64,000 bases of DNA from contig JBMNGX010000002.1 of the NCBI GenBank assembly GCA_050950065.1, forward strand, positions 375,527 through 439,526, written 5' to 3'. This document shows positions 52,565 through 61,404 of this stretch, piece by piece; within the stretch, counting starts at the first letter, position 1; the number at the start of each line of letters is the position of its first letter. The stretch comes from JBAYOE01 sp050950065. Lineage in GTDB: Bacteria > Spirochaetota > Spirochaetia > Sphaerochaetales > Sphaerochaetaceae. The position numbers and the translations under genes are program-made. Below the pieces are notes generated by a model that did not search any database, was not told the origin of the DNA, and saw only the letters and a list, made by a program, of their open reading frames with translations.

Positions 52565-53398
52565 ATGACAAAAAAGTATGTACTTATCGTAGGTTTATTA
52601 ATCTCATTAATAGCTACTCCCCTATTTGCAAATCTAAGTTATGACGTTGAACTTAAGGGTTCTAGTTCCCCTGAAGTAAAAGTTTCAACTTCAATTTTAT
52701 ATCAGATGCCTTTGTTACAAGGTAATGATATGTTTACTCAAAATAACAACTTAAAGCTCAAAGCTACTTTAGGAGTCTCCCCTATTACAGCAACGTTTGA
52801 CCTTAAAGCTATTTTTACCCCTGCAGCTTTTGCTGAAATCTCAGCAGGAGGAACATTAGGAACTGGATGGAACATATCAGAAGATTTAAAAGGTTCTTTA
52901 ATAAATAGAAGTGGAATCGTTGAAGATAAATTGTTTGGAAAACTATTTACTAAAGGACATGGAGGTGTAGCTCTTCAATTTGACACTGCTGCTTTTTTAA
53001 AAAGTAAGTGGCAATCAATCTTTGCCCGTGTTTACCAAGAAGTTTCCTACCAAACACTACAAACTGCTGATAATGATATGTGGAACTTTGAAAGTAGTGG
53101 CTACAGAGAAAAAGGTGGATTCTACCACGCTGAGTACATAGTTGGTTACAACATGCCTATAATTGTTAATAAGGTTGCACTAATGTTAGAGACCGATATT
53201 AATAACTTCGGTAGTACACTTAAAACACCAATTTTACTTACTCTTAGTGCAATTGCTAACTTAGAAGTTATGGATGGTCTTAACATTACAATCATTGGTC
53301 AATTCACCGATAAAAATAATGAAGATACCTCTAAAGCAACTCAAAAAGGTCCCTTTGGCTTCTCCAAAGTGGCTGGTATAGTTAAATACAACTTCTAA
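52565..53398 (+). CDS. Predicted outer-membrane beta-barrel protein
   Basis: A 277-residue secreted protein. The signal peptide is KKYVLIVGLLISLIATPLFA, cleaved before NLSYDVEL. The rest alternates hydrophobic and polar residues with many glycines and aromatics, and ends in phenylalanine (GIVKYNF), the usual C-terminal signal for outer-membrane barrels. Similar spirochaete proteins exist, but I cannot name a family or substrate. ATG 52565 follows AAAAAGGAG; an open frame from 52526 is not needed. A terminator hairpin follows, so it is a single-gene unit. Confidence 0.7.
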   Translation: MTKKYVLIVGLLISLIATPLFANLSYDVELKGSSSPEVKVSTSILYQMPLLQGNDMFTQNNNLKLKATLGVSPITATFDLKAIFTPAAFAEISAGGTLGTGWNISEDLKGSLINRSGIVEDKLFGKLFTKGHGGVALQFDTAAFLKSKWQSIFARVYQEVSYQTLQTADNDMWNFESSGYREKGGFYHAEYIVGYNMPIIVNKVALMLETDINNFGSTLKTPILLTLSAIANLEVMDGLNITIIGQFTDKNNEDTSKATQKGPFGFSKVAGIVKYNF

Positions 53399-53406
53399 AT
53401 AACCAT

Positions 53407-53437
53407 GAGGCTGCAAAATGGCAGCCTCTCTTCTTTT
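53407..53437 (+). terminator. Terminator of the outer-membrane protein gene
   Basis: GAGGCTGC-AAAATG-GCAGCCTC (53407-53428) is a perfect 8-bp stem followed by TCTTCTTTT, directly after the stop codon. Confidence 0.85.
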
Positions 53438-53511
53438 AATCATTTAAAACAGCAAACAAGTCCCCTATTTTAATATTTTAAATATTTCTCAAATAGAGTA
53501 AGTTAACAGTT

Positions 53512-54387
53512 ATGAAAAATTATAATATTGGTTGGATAGGTACTGGTGTTATGGGAAGATGGATGGCTCACCATATTCTTCCTTTAGCAAATCAATTGTT
53601 TGTTTATAACAGAACAATGTCTAAAACAGAGCCTTTGGTCTCTGAAGGGGCAATTGCCTTAGAGAGTGTTAAAGAGATTGCTGCTTCTACGAAAATAATC
53701 TTTACCATTGTGGGACACCCTTCAGATATCGAACAAGTCTATTTTGGAAAAGATGGACTTATTGAAAACTGTACAGAAGGAACTCTATTAGTTGATATGA
53801 CCACAACCAAGCCCTCTTTAGCAAAAGAAATTTATAAACTAGCTAAAGAAAAAAGGTGTAGCTTTGTTGATGCCCCAGTTAGTGGAGGGGATGTGGGAGC
53901 TAGAGAAGCGAGATTATCAATTATGGCTGGAGGAGATGAGAAAGATTATAAATTTCTTCTCCCCTACTTTGAGAAAATGGGTAAATCAATTGCTTTACAA
54001 GGACCTAGTGGTAGTGGTCAACACACCAAGATGGCAAACCAAATTGTTATTGCTGGAACTATGATTGGAGTTAGTGAAGCACTGTTGTACGGAAAAAGGG
54101 CAAACTTAGATTTAGAGGCGATGGTAAACACCATCAGTAAAGGTGCTGCTGGGTGTTGGTCACTAGACAACTTAGCACCGCGCGTGTTAAAAAGTGATTT
54201 CAACCCAGGATTTATGGTAGACCATTTTGTTAAAGATATGAAAATAGCTTTAGAAGAGAGTGATGCCATGGGCTTAAAACTTCCTGGCTTGAGCCTTGTA
54301 AAAGAACTTTATGATGTTTTGGTAGAAGAGGGAGATGGAAAATTGGGAACCCAAGCTTTAATCAAAGCCCTCGAAAAATTAACTTAA
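53512..54387 (+). CDS. Beta-hydroxyacid dehydrogenase (3-hydroxyisobutyrate dehydrogenase family)
   Basis: A 291-residue NAD(P)-dependent dehydrogenase. The Rossmann motif is IGWIGTGVMGRWMAHHI (about 5-21), substrate-binding FVDAPVSGGDVGARE at about 118-132, and the catalytic lysine is in GQHTKMANQI (about 168-177). HFVKDMKIALEES closes the pattern. Family members act on 3-hydroxyisobutyrate, tartronate semialdehyde, succinic semialdehyde or related acids; the substrate here is not predictable. It is 10 nt from gltA and probably in the same transcript. Confidence 0.88.
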   Translation: MKNYNIGWIGTGVMGRWMAHHILPLANQLFVYNRTMSKTEPLVSEGAIALESVKEIAASTKIIFTIVGHPSDIEQVYFGKDGLIENCTEGTLLVDMTTTKPSLAKEIYKLAKEKRCSFVDAPVSGGDVGAREARLSIMAGGDEKDYKFLLPYFEKMGKSIALQGPSGSGQHTKMANQIVIAGTMIGVSEALLYGKRANLDLEAMVNTISKGAAGCWSLDNLAPRVLKSDFNPGFMVDHFVKDMKIALEESDAMGLKLPGLSLVKELYDVLVEEGDGKLGTQALIKALEKLT

Positions 54388-54397
54388 GGAGGAGAGG

Positions 54398-55693
54398 ATG
54401 GAAAACCAAGAGTTTGCAAAGTTAATTCTTCCCGATAAGGGGCCAATCGACATTCCTGTTATTACCGATAATGTTGGTGATAAATCCATTGATATCCACT
54501 CACTAAGAAAAGAGACAGGCTACATTACATACGACCCTGGATTTGTTAACACAGGAAGTTGTACTAGTAGCATCTGTTACGTCAATGGCGAAAAGGGTAT
54601 TTTACGTTATCGTGGATATGCTATTGAAGATTTAGTTGAGACTGCCGACTTTGTTGAAGTAATCTACCTTCTAATTAAAGGAGAACTTCCCGATTTAACA
54701 GAAAGAAGGCGCTACAGCGAACTTTTAAATAAAGAGTCACTTCTACATCACGATATGCAAGCTTTCTTTAGAACCTTCCCATTCAAAGCTCATCCAATGT
54801 CTGTTTTAGGGGCTATGAGCGTCTCTTTAAGCGCTTTTTACCCTGAGATGGAAGAGATTGACCCAGAGTTACAAGTGGACCTTGCTGTAACTCGCTTAGT
54901 CTCTAAGATAAGAACTATTAATGCCTTTATTTACCGCCACCTAAGAGGTGAAGATTTTGTTGATCCCTCTTACAAGTACAGCTACTGTGAGAACTTTTTA
55001 AACATGATGTTTAAATCTCCAGTTATAGAGTACCAAATAAATCCACTCCATGTAAAAGCGTTAAACCAACTTCTAATCTTACATGCAGACCATGAACAAA
55101 ACTGTTCAACCACCGCAGTTAGATTAATTGCCAGTAGTGGAGCAAACCTCTATGCCTCAGTTAGTGCCGGCATTTGTGCCCTTTGGGGACCAAAACATGG
55201 GGGAGCTAACCAAGCAGTTATTGAGATGTTTGAAGGTGCTCACGTTGAAAATCTAAAAGCAAAAGATATTATTGAAGTTGCTAAGAACCCTAAAACTAAC
55301 TTTAGATTAATGGGCTTTGGACACCGTGTTTACAAAACATACGATCCAAGAGCTATGATTGCTAAAAAACTTTACAAAGAGGTTTTAGCTGAAACTGGTG
55401 AAAGTGACCCACTATTGGATTTAGCAATGGAATTAGAGGAGTTAGCTGTTAAAGATGATTATTTCCAAGAGCGCAACCTCTACCCTAACGTCGACTTTTA
55501 CACAGGTCTTATTTTTAGAAAGATTGGAATTCCAACAGATATGTTTACCAACATGTTTGCCATGGGACGCTTACCAGGGTGGATTGCCCACTGGTTAGAG
55601 TGGTCTAAAGATCCATACGGAAAGATTGGGCGTCCTCGCCAAGTTTACATGGGTCCTGGAGAGAGAAAAGTTAAACCAATTAGCGAAAGATAG
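54398..55693 (+). CDS. gltA: Citrate synthase
   Basis: 431 residues; condenses oxaloacetate and acetyl-CoA. The catalytic residues are visible: histidines in WGPKHGGANQAV (about 262-273) and GFGHRVYKTYDPRA (about 305-318), and the aspartate in PNVDFYTGLIF (about 363-373). It is a type II, GltA-length protein. ATG 54398 has AAGGAGGAG upstream. It follows a beta-hydroxyacid dehydrogenase by 10 nt. No aconitase or isocitrate dehydrogenase lies nearby, so it may serve glutamate precursor synthesis rather than a full cycle; that is inferred. Confidence 0.96.
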   Translation: MENQEFAKLILPDKGPIDIPVITDNVGDKSIDIHSLRKETGYITYDPGFVNTGSCTSSICYVNGEKGILRYRGYAIEDLVETADFVEVIYLLIKGELPDLTERRRYSELLNKESLLHHDMQAFFRTFPFKAHPMSVLGAMSVSLSAFYPEMEEIDPELQVDLAVTRLVSKIRTINAFIYRHLRGEDFVDPSYKYSYCENFLNMMFKSPVIEYQINPLHVKALNQLLILHADHEQNCSTTAVRLIASSGANLYASVSAGICALWGPKHGGANQAVIEMFEGAHVENLKAKDIIEVAKNPKTNFRLMGFGHRVYKTYDPRAMIAKKLYKEVLAETGESDPLLDLAMELEELAVKDDYFQERNLYPNVDFYTGLIFRKIGIPTDMFTNMFAMGRLPGWIAHWLEWSKDPYGKIGRPRQVYMGPGERKVKPISER

Positions 55694-55698
55694 ACTAT

Positions 55699-56853
55699 TT
55701 AGCCCCTCTTTTTTATAAGAGTAAAGAAGAGGGGTAACAATACTACTACACTACTTCCTTTTAAAACTGCATCGTAGCCAAACTTCTCATAAAAGTATCC
55801 ACCAAGGATTGAACCAATTATTGTACCACTGGTTAACAACACTTCATGGACCAACATTCTTTTAGACCTATTTATTGAACCAGAAGCTCCATGGAAAATG
55901 CTAAATGAGTAGGCAAAAGCAAACAATATTCCAGAGATAAAAAAGAAGATCATGTATAAAAGAAAACTCTCAATCATTGTGCCCCAAAAGTATAATAGGC
56001 TGTATAAAACTAATATTGAGAGGATTAATGTTTTATTAAAGTGCCACCAAGAAGTCCTACCTAAAACTATGAACATAATGAAAGTGGCCATTCCCCTAAT
56101 TAAAAGAAGCAATCCAACAGAACTCTCATTAATAGTTAACTCATCCAATGCATATAGGGGGAAAATTGTGATTAGTATTGCCAAAGCTGCATAAATAACT
56201 AACACCCCAGCCCACGATAAAAACCTCAAAGGGGTACTTTGATCAACCAAATCCCCTTTTGCAATATTCTCTTTTTCACTGGCAATACTTCGAATTGAGG
56301 GAACTAGCTTAGTAGAAATTGCAATTAAAAAATAAACACTAAATAATAAAACTATTCCAACAACTATGGGATAAGAGGTATTAAAGGCAACTAAAGTTCC
56401 CGTAAGAAGTGGTGAAAGAGCTGCCCCTAAAGACCAAGAGGAGTTAAAAGAGCTAGTTGCTCTACTTAGCTCATCCCCCTCTTTTCCTCGAGCTAACCAA
56501 GTTTGTACTTGAGGCCATAAAAATGACATAAAAAGACCGTAGAAAAATAAAAGGATAAAAACAAAGATAATGTTTTTTGTTGTTAAAAGGGCAATCATCA
56601 CAAAAGCCATCCCCACCATAGAGAGTTCCACACTGTGACGTGGGCGCATTCGGTGGGTTATAGGTTCCAAAACGATACAAAAAAGAAAGTAGGTCCCTGT
56701 ATAAATAGCAGCCGATAAACCAATTAACTGTGCCGAAAGATTAAAATTGAGCCTTAAATAGTAAACTAAAGCTAAGTTAATCATTGAAATTGCAAACTGG
56801 GCAACAAAAGAGGCACTGTTTAAAACTTTACCTTGTAAATTAGATGTGTTCAT
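55699..56853 (-). CDS. Major facilitator superfamily transporter
   Basis: 384 residues with about twelve hydrophobic helices in two halves separated by a loop at about 185-210 (PSIRSIASEKENIAKGDLVD). The first half shows the loop 2-3 region ITHRMRPRHSVELSMVG and SFNSSWSLGAALSPLLTGTL, common among MFS exporters and sugar carriers. No substrate-specific signature is recognised. It is convergent with gltA (5-nt gap), with no terminator, and divergent from the DUF212 gene. Confidence 0.8.
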   Translation of the reverse strand: MNTSNLQGKVLNSASFVAQFAISMINLALVYYLRLNFNLSAQLIGLSAAIYTGTYFLFCIVLEPITHRMRPRHSVELSMVGMAFVMIALLTTKNIIFVFILLFFYGLFMSFLWPQVQTWLARGKEGDELSRATSSFNSSWSLGAALSPLLTGTLVAFNTSYPIVVGIVLLFSVYFLIAISTKLVPSIRSIASEKENIAKGDLVDQSTPLRFLSWAGVLVIYAALAILITIFPLYALDELTINESSVGLLLLIRGMATFIMFIVLGRTSWWHFNKTLILSILVLYSLLYFWGTMIESFLLYMIFFFISGILFAFAYSFSIFHGASGSINRSKRMLVHEVLLTSGTIIGSILGGYFYEKFGYDAVLKGSSVVVLLPLFFTLIKKRG

Positions 56854-56902
56854 TAATTTTCAATTTAGAGATGAATTTAAATTGTTGCAAGTAGTTTAAC
56901 TA

Positions 56903-56930
56903 TTGCCCAACATTATATATATGTTATAAA
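56903..56930 (+). promoter_or_regulatory. Promoter giving a near-leaderless DUF212 transcript
   Basis: TTGCCC (56903-56908), a 16-nt spacer and TATAAA (56925-56930). The ATG at 56940 begins 9 nt after the -10 box, and no ribosome-binding site is visible. Transcription would start within a few bases of the start codon. Confidence 0.5.
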
Positions 56931-56939
56931 ATCACCACT

Positions 56940-57392
56940 ATGGAAATTGTATTGTACAACAAGGCCCTTGCTGCTGCTTTTGGTGGGGTGTTCATAGCCC
57001 AACTTCTTAAGCCATTTTTAATTTGGCCAATTGAAAGGAAGTTTCGCTATAACCTCTTTATCTCAACAGGAGGAATGCCCTCTAGCCACACAGCTATGGT
57101 TGTTGCACTAACAACAAGTATCTTTTTAACAGAAGGCCCTTCAACATTGGCCTTCGCTATAGCGATGACATTTAGTTTGATTACAATGCACGATGCGATG
57201 GGAATACGCCAAGCTGCTGGAAAGCAAGCTAAAGTAATCAACGAGTGGTCTCGCCTCTTAGCTCAAATCCATGCTGACGGGGAGTTCACCCCAGAAAACC
57301 TAAAGACGATGTTGGGGCACTCTTTCACCCAAGTTGTTGGAGGAATTGTTGTTGGGCTGATCACTGGTTATACAATAACCTTAATGATGTGA
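56940..57392 (+). CDS. DUF212 / divergent PAP2 family membrane protein
   Basis: A 150-residue membrane protein of the YuiD/DUF212 group, a divergent relative of acid phosphatase/vanadium haloperoxidase proteins. Family markers are TGGMPSSHTAMVVALTTSIF (about 41-60), MHDAMGIRQAAGKQAKVIN (about 82-100) and the C-terminal LGHSFTQVVGGIVVGLITGY. The substrate is unknown; lipid phosphate is a reasonable guess. No ribosome-binding site is visible before ATG 56940. The following amino-acid transporter operon has its own promoter. Confidence 0.85.
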   Translation: MEIVLYNKALAAAFGGVFIAQLLKPFLIWPIERKFRYNLFISTGGMPSSHTAMVVALTTSIFLTEGPSTLAFAIAMTFSLITMHDAMGIRQAAGKQAKVINEWSRLLAQIHADGEFTPENLKTMLGHSFTQVVGGIVVGLITGYTITLMM

Positions 57393-57439
57393 ATATTTAT
57401 ACAAATATTGTTGACTCTTTGTGCATAATTATGTAACTT
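57390..57439 (+). promoter_or_regulatory. Promoter with two ArgR-like boxes, amino-acid transporter
   Basis: Box 1, TGAATATTTATACA (57390-57403), fits TGnATwwwwATnCA perfectly. Box 2, TGCATAATTATGTA (57422-57435), has one mismatch. The starts are 32 bp apart, as at argG. The promoter TTGACT (57411-57416), 17-nt spacer, TAACTT (57434-57439) lies between and over box 2, so a repressor bound to both boxes would cover it. Confidence 0.65.
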
Positions 57440-57467
57440 CTACCAATAGTTTTGTTGGAGAGGTATT

Positions 57468-58220
57468 ATGAAAAAAGTAATTATGTTATCTGTTTTGATC
57501 TTATTTAGTCTCACTTTAGTTTTTGCTGGTGGGTCAAAAGAGAAAAATGAGTATGTATTTGGTAGTGATGCAACTTGGCCACCACTAGAGTTTGTTGACG
57601 AAAATGGCGATATTACCGGTTTTGAAGTTGAACTAGTTTATGCCATAAGTGAACACTCAGGAATTCCAATGAAAGTTCGTAACGTTGCTTGGGATGGAAT
57701 TTTTGCTGGTCTTGCTAACAACGCATACGACGCTGTTGCCAGTGGTGTTACTATTATGGATGAGCGCAAAGAGACAATGGACTTCACTATCCCAATTCTA
57801 GAAGTTACCCAATCAATTATTACCAACAAAGGTGCTGCTGTTTTAAAGAATGAGAATGATTTAAATGGCAAAACTGTTGGAGTTCAAATTGGAACTACTG
57901 GAAACTTCGCTGTTGAAAAAATAGCTGGTGTAAGGGTAAGAGCTTATGATGATATTGGTTTAGCTGTTGAAGATCTGTTAAATAGAAACGTTGATGCAGT
58001 TGTTGCCGACTCTCTAATTGCCAGTGACTTCGTTTTAGCAAATGAGAACTACGCAAATAGATTAACTGTTACAGGAACTGTTAGCGGTGATGTTGAACAA
58101 ATTGGTATTGCCGTTAAAAAAGGGAACAAAGAGCTTTTAGATTTACTAAACAAAAACCTAAAAGAGCTCTTTGAGAATGGAACCATCGATGCTTTAAAGG
58201 CAAAGTGGGATATTCTATAA
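57468..58220 (+). CDS. Amino-acid ABC transporter substrate-binding protein
   Basis: A 250-residue periplasmic binding protein of family 3 (polar amino acids). The signal peptide LSVLILFSLTLVFA precedes GGSKEKNEYVFGSD; there is no lipobox cysteine. The ligand-binding pattern is clear: DATWPPLEFVDENGDITGFE (about 36-55), MDFTIPILEVTQSII, GKTVGVQIGTTGNF and AVVADS. ATG 57468 follows GGAGAGG. The paired ARG boxes upstream suggest arginine, or a related basic amino acid, as substrate. A hairpin downstream probably lowers read-through into the permease gene. Confidence 0.92.
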   Translation: MKKVIMLSVLILFSLTLVFAGGSKEKNEYVFGSDATWPPLEFVDENGDITGFEVELVYAISEHSGIPMKVRNVAWDGIFAGLANNAYDAVASGVTIMDERKETMDFTIPILEVTQSIITNKGAAVLKNENDLNGKTVGVQIGTTGNFAVEKIAGVRVRAYDDIGLAVEDLLNRNVDAVVADSLIASDFVLANENYANRLTVTGTVSGDVEQIGIAVKKGNKELLDLLNKNLKELFENGTIDALKAKWDIL

Positions 58221-58241
58221 ATTTAGTTTAGTGTGAAAAGC

Positions 58242-58269
58242 AGGCCGAAGTTAACTTCGGCCTAGTTTT
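58242..58269 (+). terminator. Intra-operon hairpin after the binding-protein gene
   Basis: AGGCCGAAG-TTAA-CTTCGGCCT is a perfect 9-bp GC-rich stem followed by the weak T-tract AGTTTTG. It sits between the binding protein and the permease. Partial termination or 3' protection would give the usual excess of binding protein over membrane components. Confidence 0.65.
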
Positions 58270-58289
58270 GTGCAAGGAGAACAACCTTA

Positions 58290-59114
58290 ATGACCCGATT
58301 GAATTTAACACCACACAAGAAAAATGGGGATTCTAAACACCAAAAGATTACCCAAATTCACATGACCGATGGTGTTCTCATACCAAAGAAAAGTGATTCA
58401 CTACTGTTTAACTCGTGGCGAACCACCTTTATTTTAGCTTTAACCCTATTATCTACTTTAGTTATCTTTTTTCCAAAACCATATAGATCAATTTTCTTAG
58501 TGGTAATTAAAGGGGCCCCAACAACATTCCAAGTAACGATCTTGTCGATTATGGGAGCAATTGTTATTGGTTTATTTGCAGGTTTGGGGGCTGTTAGTAA
58601 AAGTAGAGTGATAAATATGATCAGTGGAGTATATGTTGAACTGATTAGAGGAATCCCCCTTTTAGTTCAGCTCATATTTATCTACTACGCAATGGGACGC
58701 TTGTTTAGAATAGAGGGGATGGCTGCAGCCTTTGTAGCTCTTTCTATCTGTTTTGGTGCTTACATGGGTGAAATCATTAGAGCAGGGATTCAAGCAGTTC
58801 CTAAAGGGCAGATGGAGGCAGCTATCGCATTAGGGATGAGCCGCTCTCAAGCTTTTAGGTACGTTATTTTACCTCAAACAATTAAAATAGTTTTACCTGC
58901 TATTGGTAATGAGTTTATCTCAATGTTAAAAGACTCCTCTTTAGTCTCAACAATTGCCCTTAGTGATATCTTACGTAAAGGGCGTGAATATATTGCACGA
59001 ACTTTCTTATCGTTAGAGACTATGTTAGTTGTTGCATTGGTCTATTTGATTATTACATTAGTCTTAAGTCGCTTAGTTGGTATTTTAGAAGAGAGGTTAC
59101 ACGCCAATGGTTAG
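58290..59114 (+). CDS. Amino-acid ABC transporter permease
   Basis: A 274-residue membrane subunit of the His/Glu/Gln/Arg/opine family. The conserved EAA loop is GIQAVPKGQMEAAIALGMSR, then SQAFRYVILPQ (about 169-199). ELIRGIPLLVQLIFIYYAMG is the typical early helix. The first 45 residues are a polar, basic extension (NLTPHKKNGDSKHQKITQIH) before the first helix, longer than in most members; an internal start at MTDGVLIPK (about residue 25) is possible. ATG 58290 has AAGGAG upstream. It overlaps the ATPase gene by 8 nt. Confidence 0.9.
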   Translation: MTRLNLTPHKKNGDSKHQKITQIHMTDGVLIPKKSDSLLFNSWRTTFILALTLLSTLVIFFPKPYRSIFLVVIKGAPTTFQVTILSIMGAIVIGLFAGLGAVSKSRVINMISGVYVELIRGIPLLVQLIFIYYAMGRLFRIEGMAAAFVALSICFGAYMGEIIRAGIQAVPKGQMEAAIALGMSRSQAFRYVILPQTIKIVLPAIGNEFISMLKDSSLVSTIALSDILRKGREYIARTFLSLETMLVVALVYLIITLVLSRLVGILEERLHANG

Positions 59115-59850
59115 AATTAAAATAGAAAATTTGTGTAAAGATTTTCCCCTTCAAGACAAACCTACCCTTCACGCAGTTAAGGACGCTTCCTTAGAAGTAA
59201 AAAAAGGGGAAGTCGTTTTAATTATAGGGCCATCTGGTAGTGGTAAATCAACCTTATTACGTTCAATCAACAAACTTGAAATTCCAACTAGTGGAAAGAT
59301 ATTTATTGATGATGAAGAGGTAACAGGAAGTGCTGATATTAGAAAAATCAGAGAAGAAGTTGGAATGGTTTTTCAAAACTTCAACCTCTTTCCCCACTTA
59401 ACAGCTTTGGAGAATATCACCTTAGGCCCTTTAAAAGTGAAAGGGATTAGTAAAAAAGAGGCCTTTGAATTAGGTCAATCTCTATTAAAGAGAGTTGGCC
59501 TAGAAGAGAAAGCCGACAGCTACCCTAACCAGCTCTCTGGTGGACAGCAACAAAGAGTTGCTATAGCACGTGCTTTAGCAATGAACCCTAAGGTTATGTT
59601 GTTTGATGAACCAACTAGTGCTCTCGATCCAGAGATGATTAAAGAGGTTTTAGATGTAATGCTCTCTTTAGCTAAAGAGGGAATGACAATGTTAATTGTT
59701 AGTCATGAGATGGGCTTTGCCAATGCAGCAGCCGATCGGGTAGTTTTTATGGATGAGGGAAAGATTGTTGAAGTTGATACTCCCCAAAACCTTTTTACTA
59801 ACCCCCAAAATGAGAGAACTAAGAAGTTTTTAAACCATATTTTAAAGTAG
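59107..59850 (+). CDS. Amino-acid ABC transporter ATP-binding protein
   Basis: 247 residues of the GlnQ/HisP type. Walker A is GPSGSGKSTLLR (about 39-50), Q-loop VFQNFNLFPH, signature LSGGQQQRVAIARAL (about 140-154), Walker B VMLFDEPTSALD and the switch histidine in LIVSHEMGF. It is the final gene of the transporter set, translationally overlapped by the permease. Its stop codon is part of a terminator hairpin. Confidence 0.94.
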   Translation: MVRIKIENLCKDFPLQDKPTLHAVKDASLEVKKGEVVLIIGPSGSGKSTLLRSINKLEIPTSGKIFIDDEEVTGSADIRKIREEVGMVFQNFNLFPHLTALENITLGPLKVKGISKKEAFELGQSLLKRVGLEEKADSYPNQLSGGQQQRVAIARALAMNPKVMLFDEPTSALDPEMIKEVLDVMLSLAKEGMTMLIVSHEMGFANAAADRVVFMDEGKIVEVDTPQNLFTNPQNERTKKFLNHILK

Positions 59851-59876
59851 TAGTTTTAATTAACTACTACTTTTTT
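59847..59876 (+). terminator. Terminator of the amino-acid transporter operon
   Basis: GTAGTAGTT-TTAATT-AACTACTAC is a perfect 9-bp stem followed by six T. The TAG stop of the ATPase gene forms part of the 5' arm. Confidence 0.88.
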
Positions 59877-59935
59877 CCTCATTGGTAGAAATAAACCATT
59901 GAAATCTTCTCTCTAAAGAACAAAAATCAATTTTT

Positions 59936-60604
59936 ATGAATAGTTTTACAACTTGGTTAGAAAACCACATAACTTTACAAAAACACTCAAACCAACAATA
60001 TGAGAAAGAGAACGCCATTAGCCACCTTGTTGGCTCAATTGCCTCTTTAGTTTTTTTAACTATCATAATAGTTAGAAAAAACATCTACACTTCATCCTAC
60101 ACATTTTGGGGTTTAATTATTTATGCTTTAGCTAATTTATTGTTGTATAGCTCATCAACGTTGTACCACCACGTTGAAATAGGGAATCTTAAAAGGGTGT
60201 TGCGCCTTTTTGATCATGTGAATATATACATCTTAATTGCAGGCACTTATACACCACTGTTGATGTCTATTCACTCCAAAGAGAGTTTACAACTAACAGT
60301 TATAGTTTGGTTAGTTGCTTTAATTGGTATAGTTTTAAAAGTTATTTTTTGGGGACGATACAGAGTCCTTCATGTCCTATTTTACCTACTAATGGGGTGG
60401 ATGATAATTTTCTTTTGGCCAATTGTTGTCCCATTTTTAGAGCCAAATCTTTTAAAGTTTGTCATAGCAGCTGGAATTACCTACTCTTTAGGGGTAATTT
60501 TCTACGCCTTAAAAAAGGTTAAACACTCACACTTGGTGTGGCACATTTTCTGCTTAGTTGCATCTACGCTGTTCTCTATTGGCTTTTTAATTTACCTAAG
60601 ATAG
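59936..60604 (+). CDS. Haemolysin III / PAQR family membrane protein
   Basis: 222 residues with seven predicted helices. The family's metal-site motifs are present: NAISHLVGSIASL (about 27-39), LLLYSSSTLYHH with the S-H pair (about 67-78), RLFDHVNIYILIAGTYTP (about 89-106) and the C-terminal HSHLVWHIFCL. Relatives include YqfA and adiponectin-receptor-like hydrolases; haemolytic activity is not implied. No clear ribosome-binding site precedes ATG 59936. It is separated from the upstream transporter by a terminator. Confidence 0.88.
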   Translation: MNSFTTWLENHITLQKHSNQQYEKENAISHLVGSIASLVFLTIIIVRKNIYTSSYTFWGLIIYALANLLLYSSSTLYHHVEIGNLKRVLRLFDHVNIYILIAGTYTPLLMSIHSKESLQLTVIVWLVALIGIVLKVIFWGRYRVLHVLFYLLMGWMIIFFWPIVVPFLEPNLLKFVIAAGITYSLGVIFYALKKVKHSHLVWHIFCLVASTLFSIGFLIYLR

Positions 60605-60642
60605 TTGTAGACATTAGTTGCCTCTGTTTGTAAAGTGGGCAA

Positions 60643-61404
60643 ATGGATAAGTTTGACTCTTTTTACACTGAAATTTATGGCTCGAGGTGGCCTTTATTAA
60701 AAGAATCCCTTTTAAAAGAGAGCACCCCCATTGAATTTAGTGCTAACTTAGAAAAAAGTTACTACTTAGATGAAGCTAGCTACTTTGCTGCAACTCAACT
60801 TCCTATAAACAAAGGGGATGAGGTGTTGGACATGTGTAGTGCCCCTGGGGGAAAAGCTTTAGTTTTAGCAACTAAGTTACAAGGAGAGGGACTTTTAGTT
60901 TGTAACGACCGTTCTTCAGCTAGAAGAGCTCGTTTAATTAACGTAGTAAATCAACATCTAAAAGAAAAAGAGCGAACAATTGTGGAAATTACTCCCCACG
61001 ATGCAACAAAATGGGGCCTTTACGAGAAAGAGAAATACGATGCAATCTTATTAGATGCCCCTTGCTCTTCCGAACGGCATGTCATCCAAAATGAGAAAGC
61101 TTTAAAACAGTGGAGTAAAGCACGCACTAAACAATTAGCTGTGCGCCAATTTGCCATGTTAGCGGCAGCTTTTGATGCAGTAAAAATTGGTGGTTATATC
61201 CTTTACTGTACTTGCACTATTAGCCCAATTGAGAATGAACAGGTAATTGAAAAGTTAAATAAAAAACGTTTGAACAAATGGGAAGAGGTTCCTACTACCA
61301 TCCACCCTTTCAGTGAAAAGTTAAAATATGGTTCTATTATCTTGCCCGATAAGGCCAATAATATGGGTCCTTTATACTACTGCTTAATCAGGAGGGTTGG
61401 ATGA
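60643..61404 (+). CDS. RsmB/NOP2-type RNA (cytosine-5-)-methyltransferase
   Basis: A 253-residue SAM-dependent enzyme that methylates cytosine in rRNA or tRNA. Motif I is VLDMCSAPGGKALVLA (about 61-76). The two catalytic-cysteine motifs are LLDAPCSSERHV (about 144-155) and LYCTCTISPIENEQV (about 187-201). It lacks the N-terminal NusB-like or PUA-type RNA-binding domain of RsmB and RsmF, so it is a minimal form like human NSUN4. The target site is unknown. ATG 60643 has only a weak ribosome-binding site. It overlaps the DUF362 gene by 4 nt (ATGA). Confidence 0.88.
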   Translation: MDKFDSFYTEIYGSRWPLLKESLLKESTPIEFSANLEKSYYLDEASYFAATQLPINKGDEVLDMCSAPGGKALVLATKLQGEGLLVCNDRSSARRARLINVVNQHLKEKERTIVEITPHDATKWGLYEKEKYDAILLDAPCSSERHVIQNEKALKQWSKARTKQLAVRQFAMLAAAFDAVKIGGYILYCTCTISPIENEQVIEKLNKKRLNKWEEVPTTIHPFSEKLKYGSIILPDKANNMGPLYYCLIRRVG

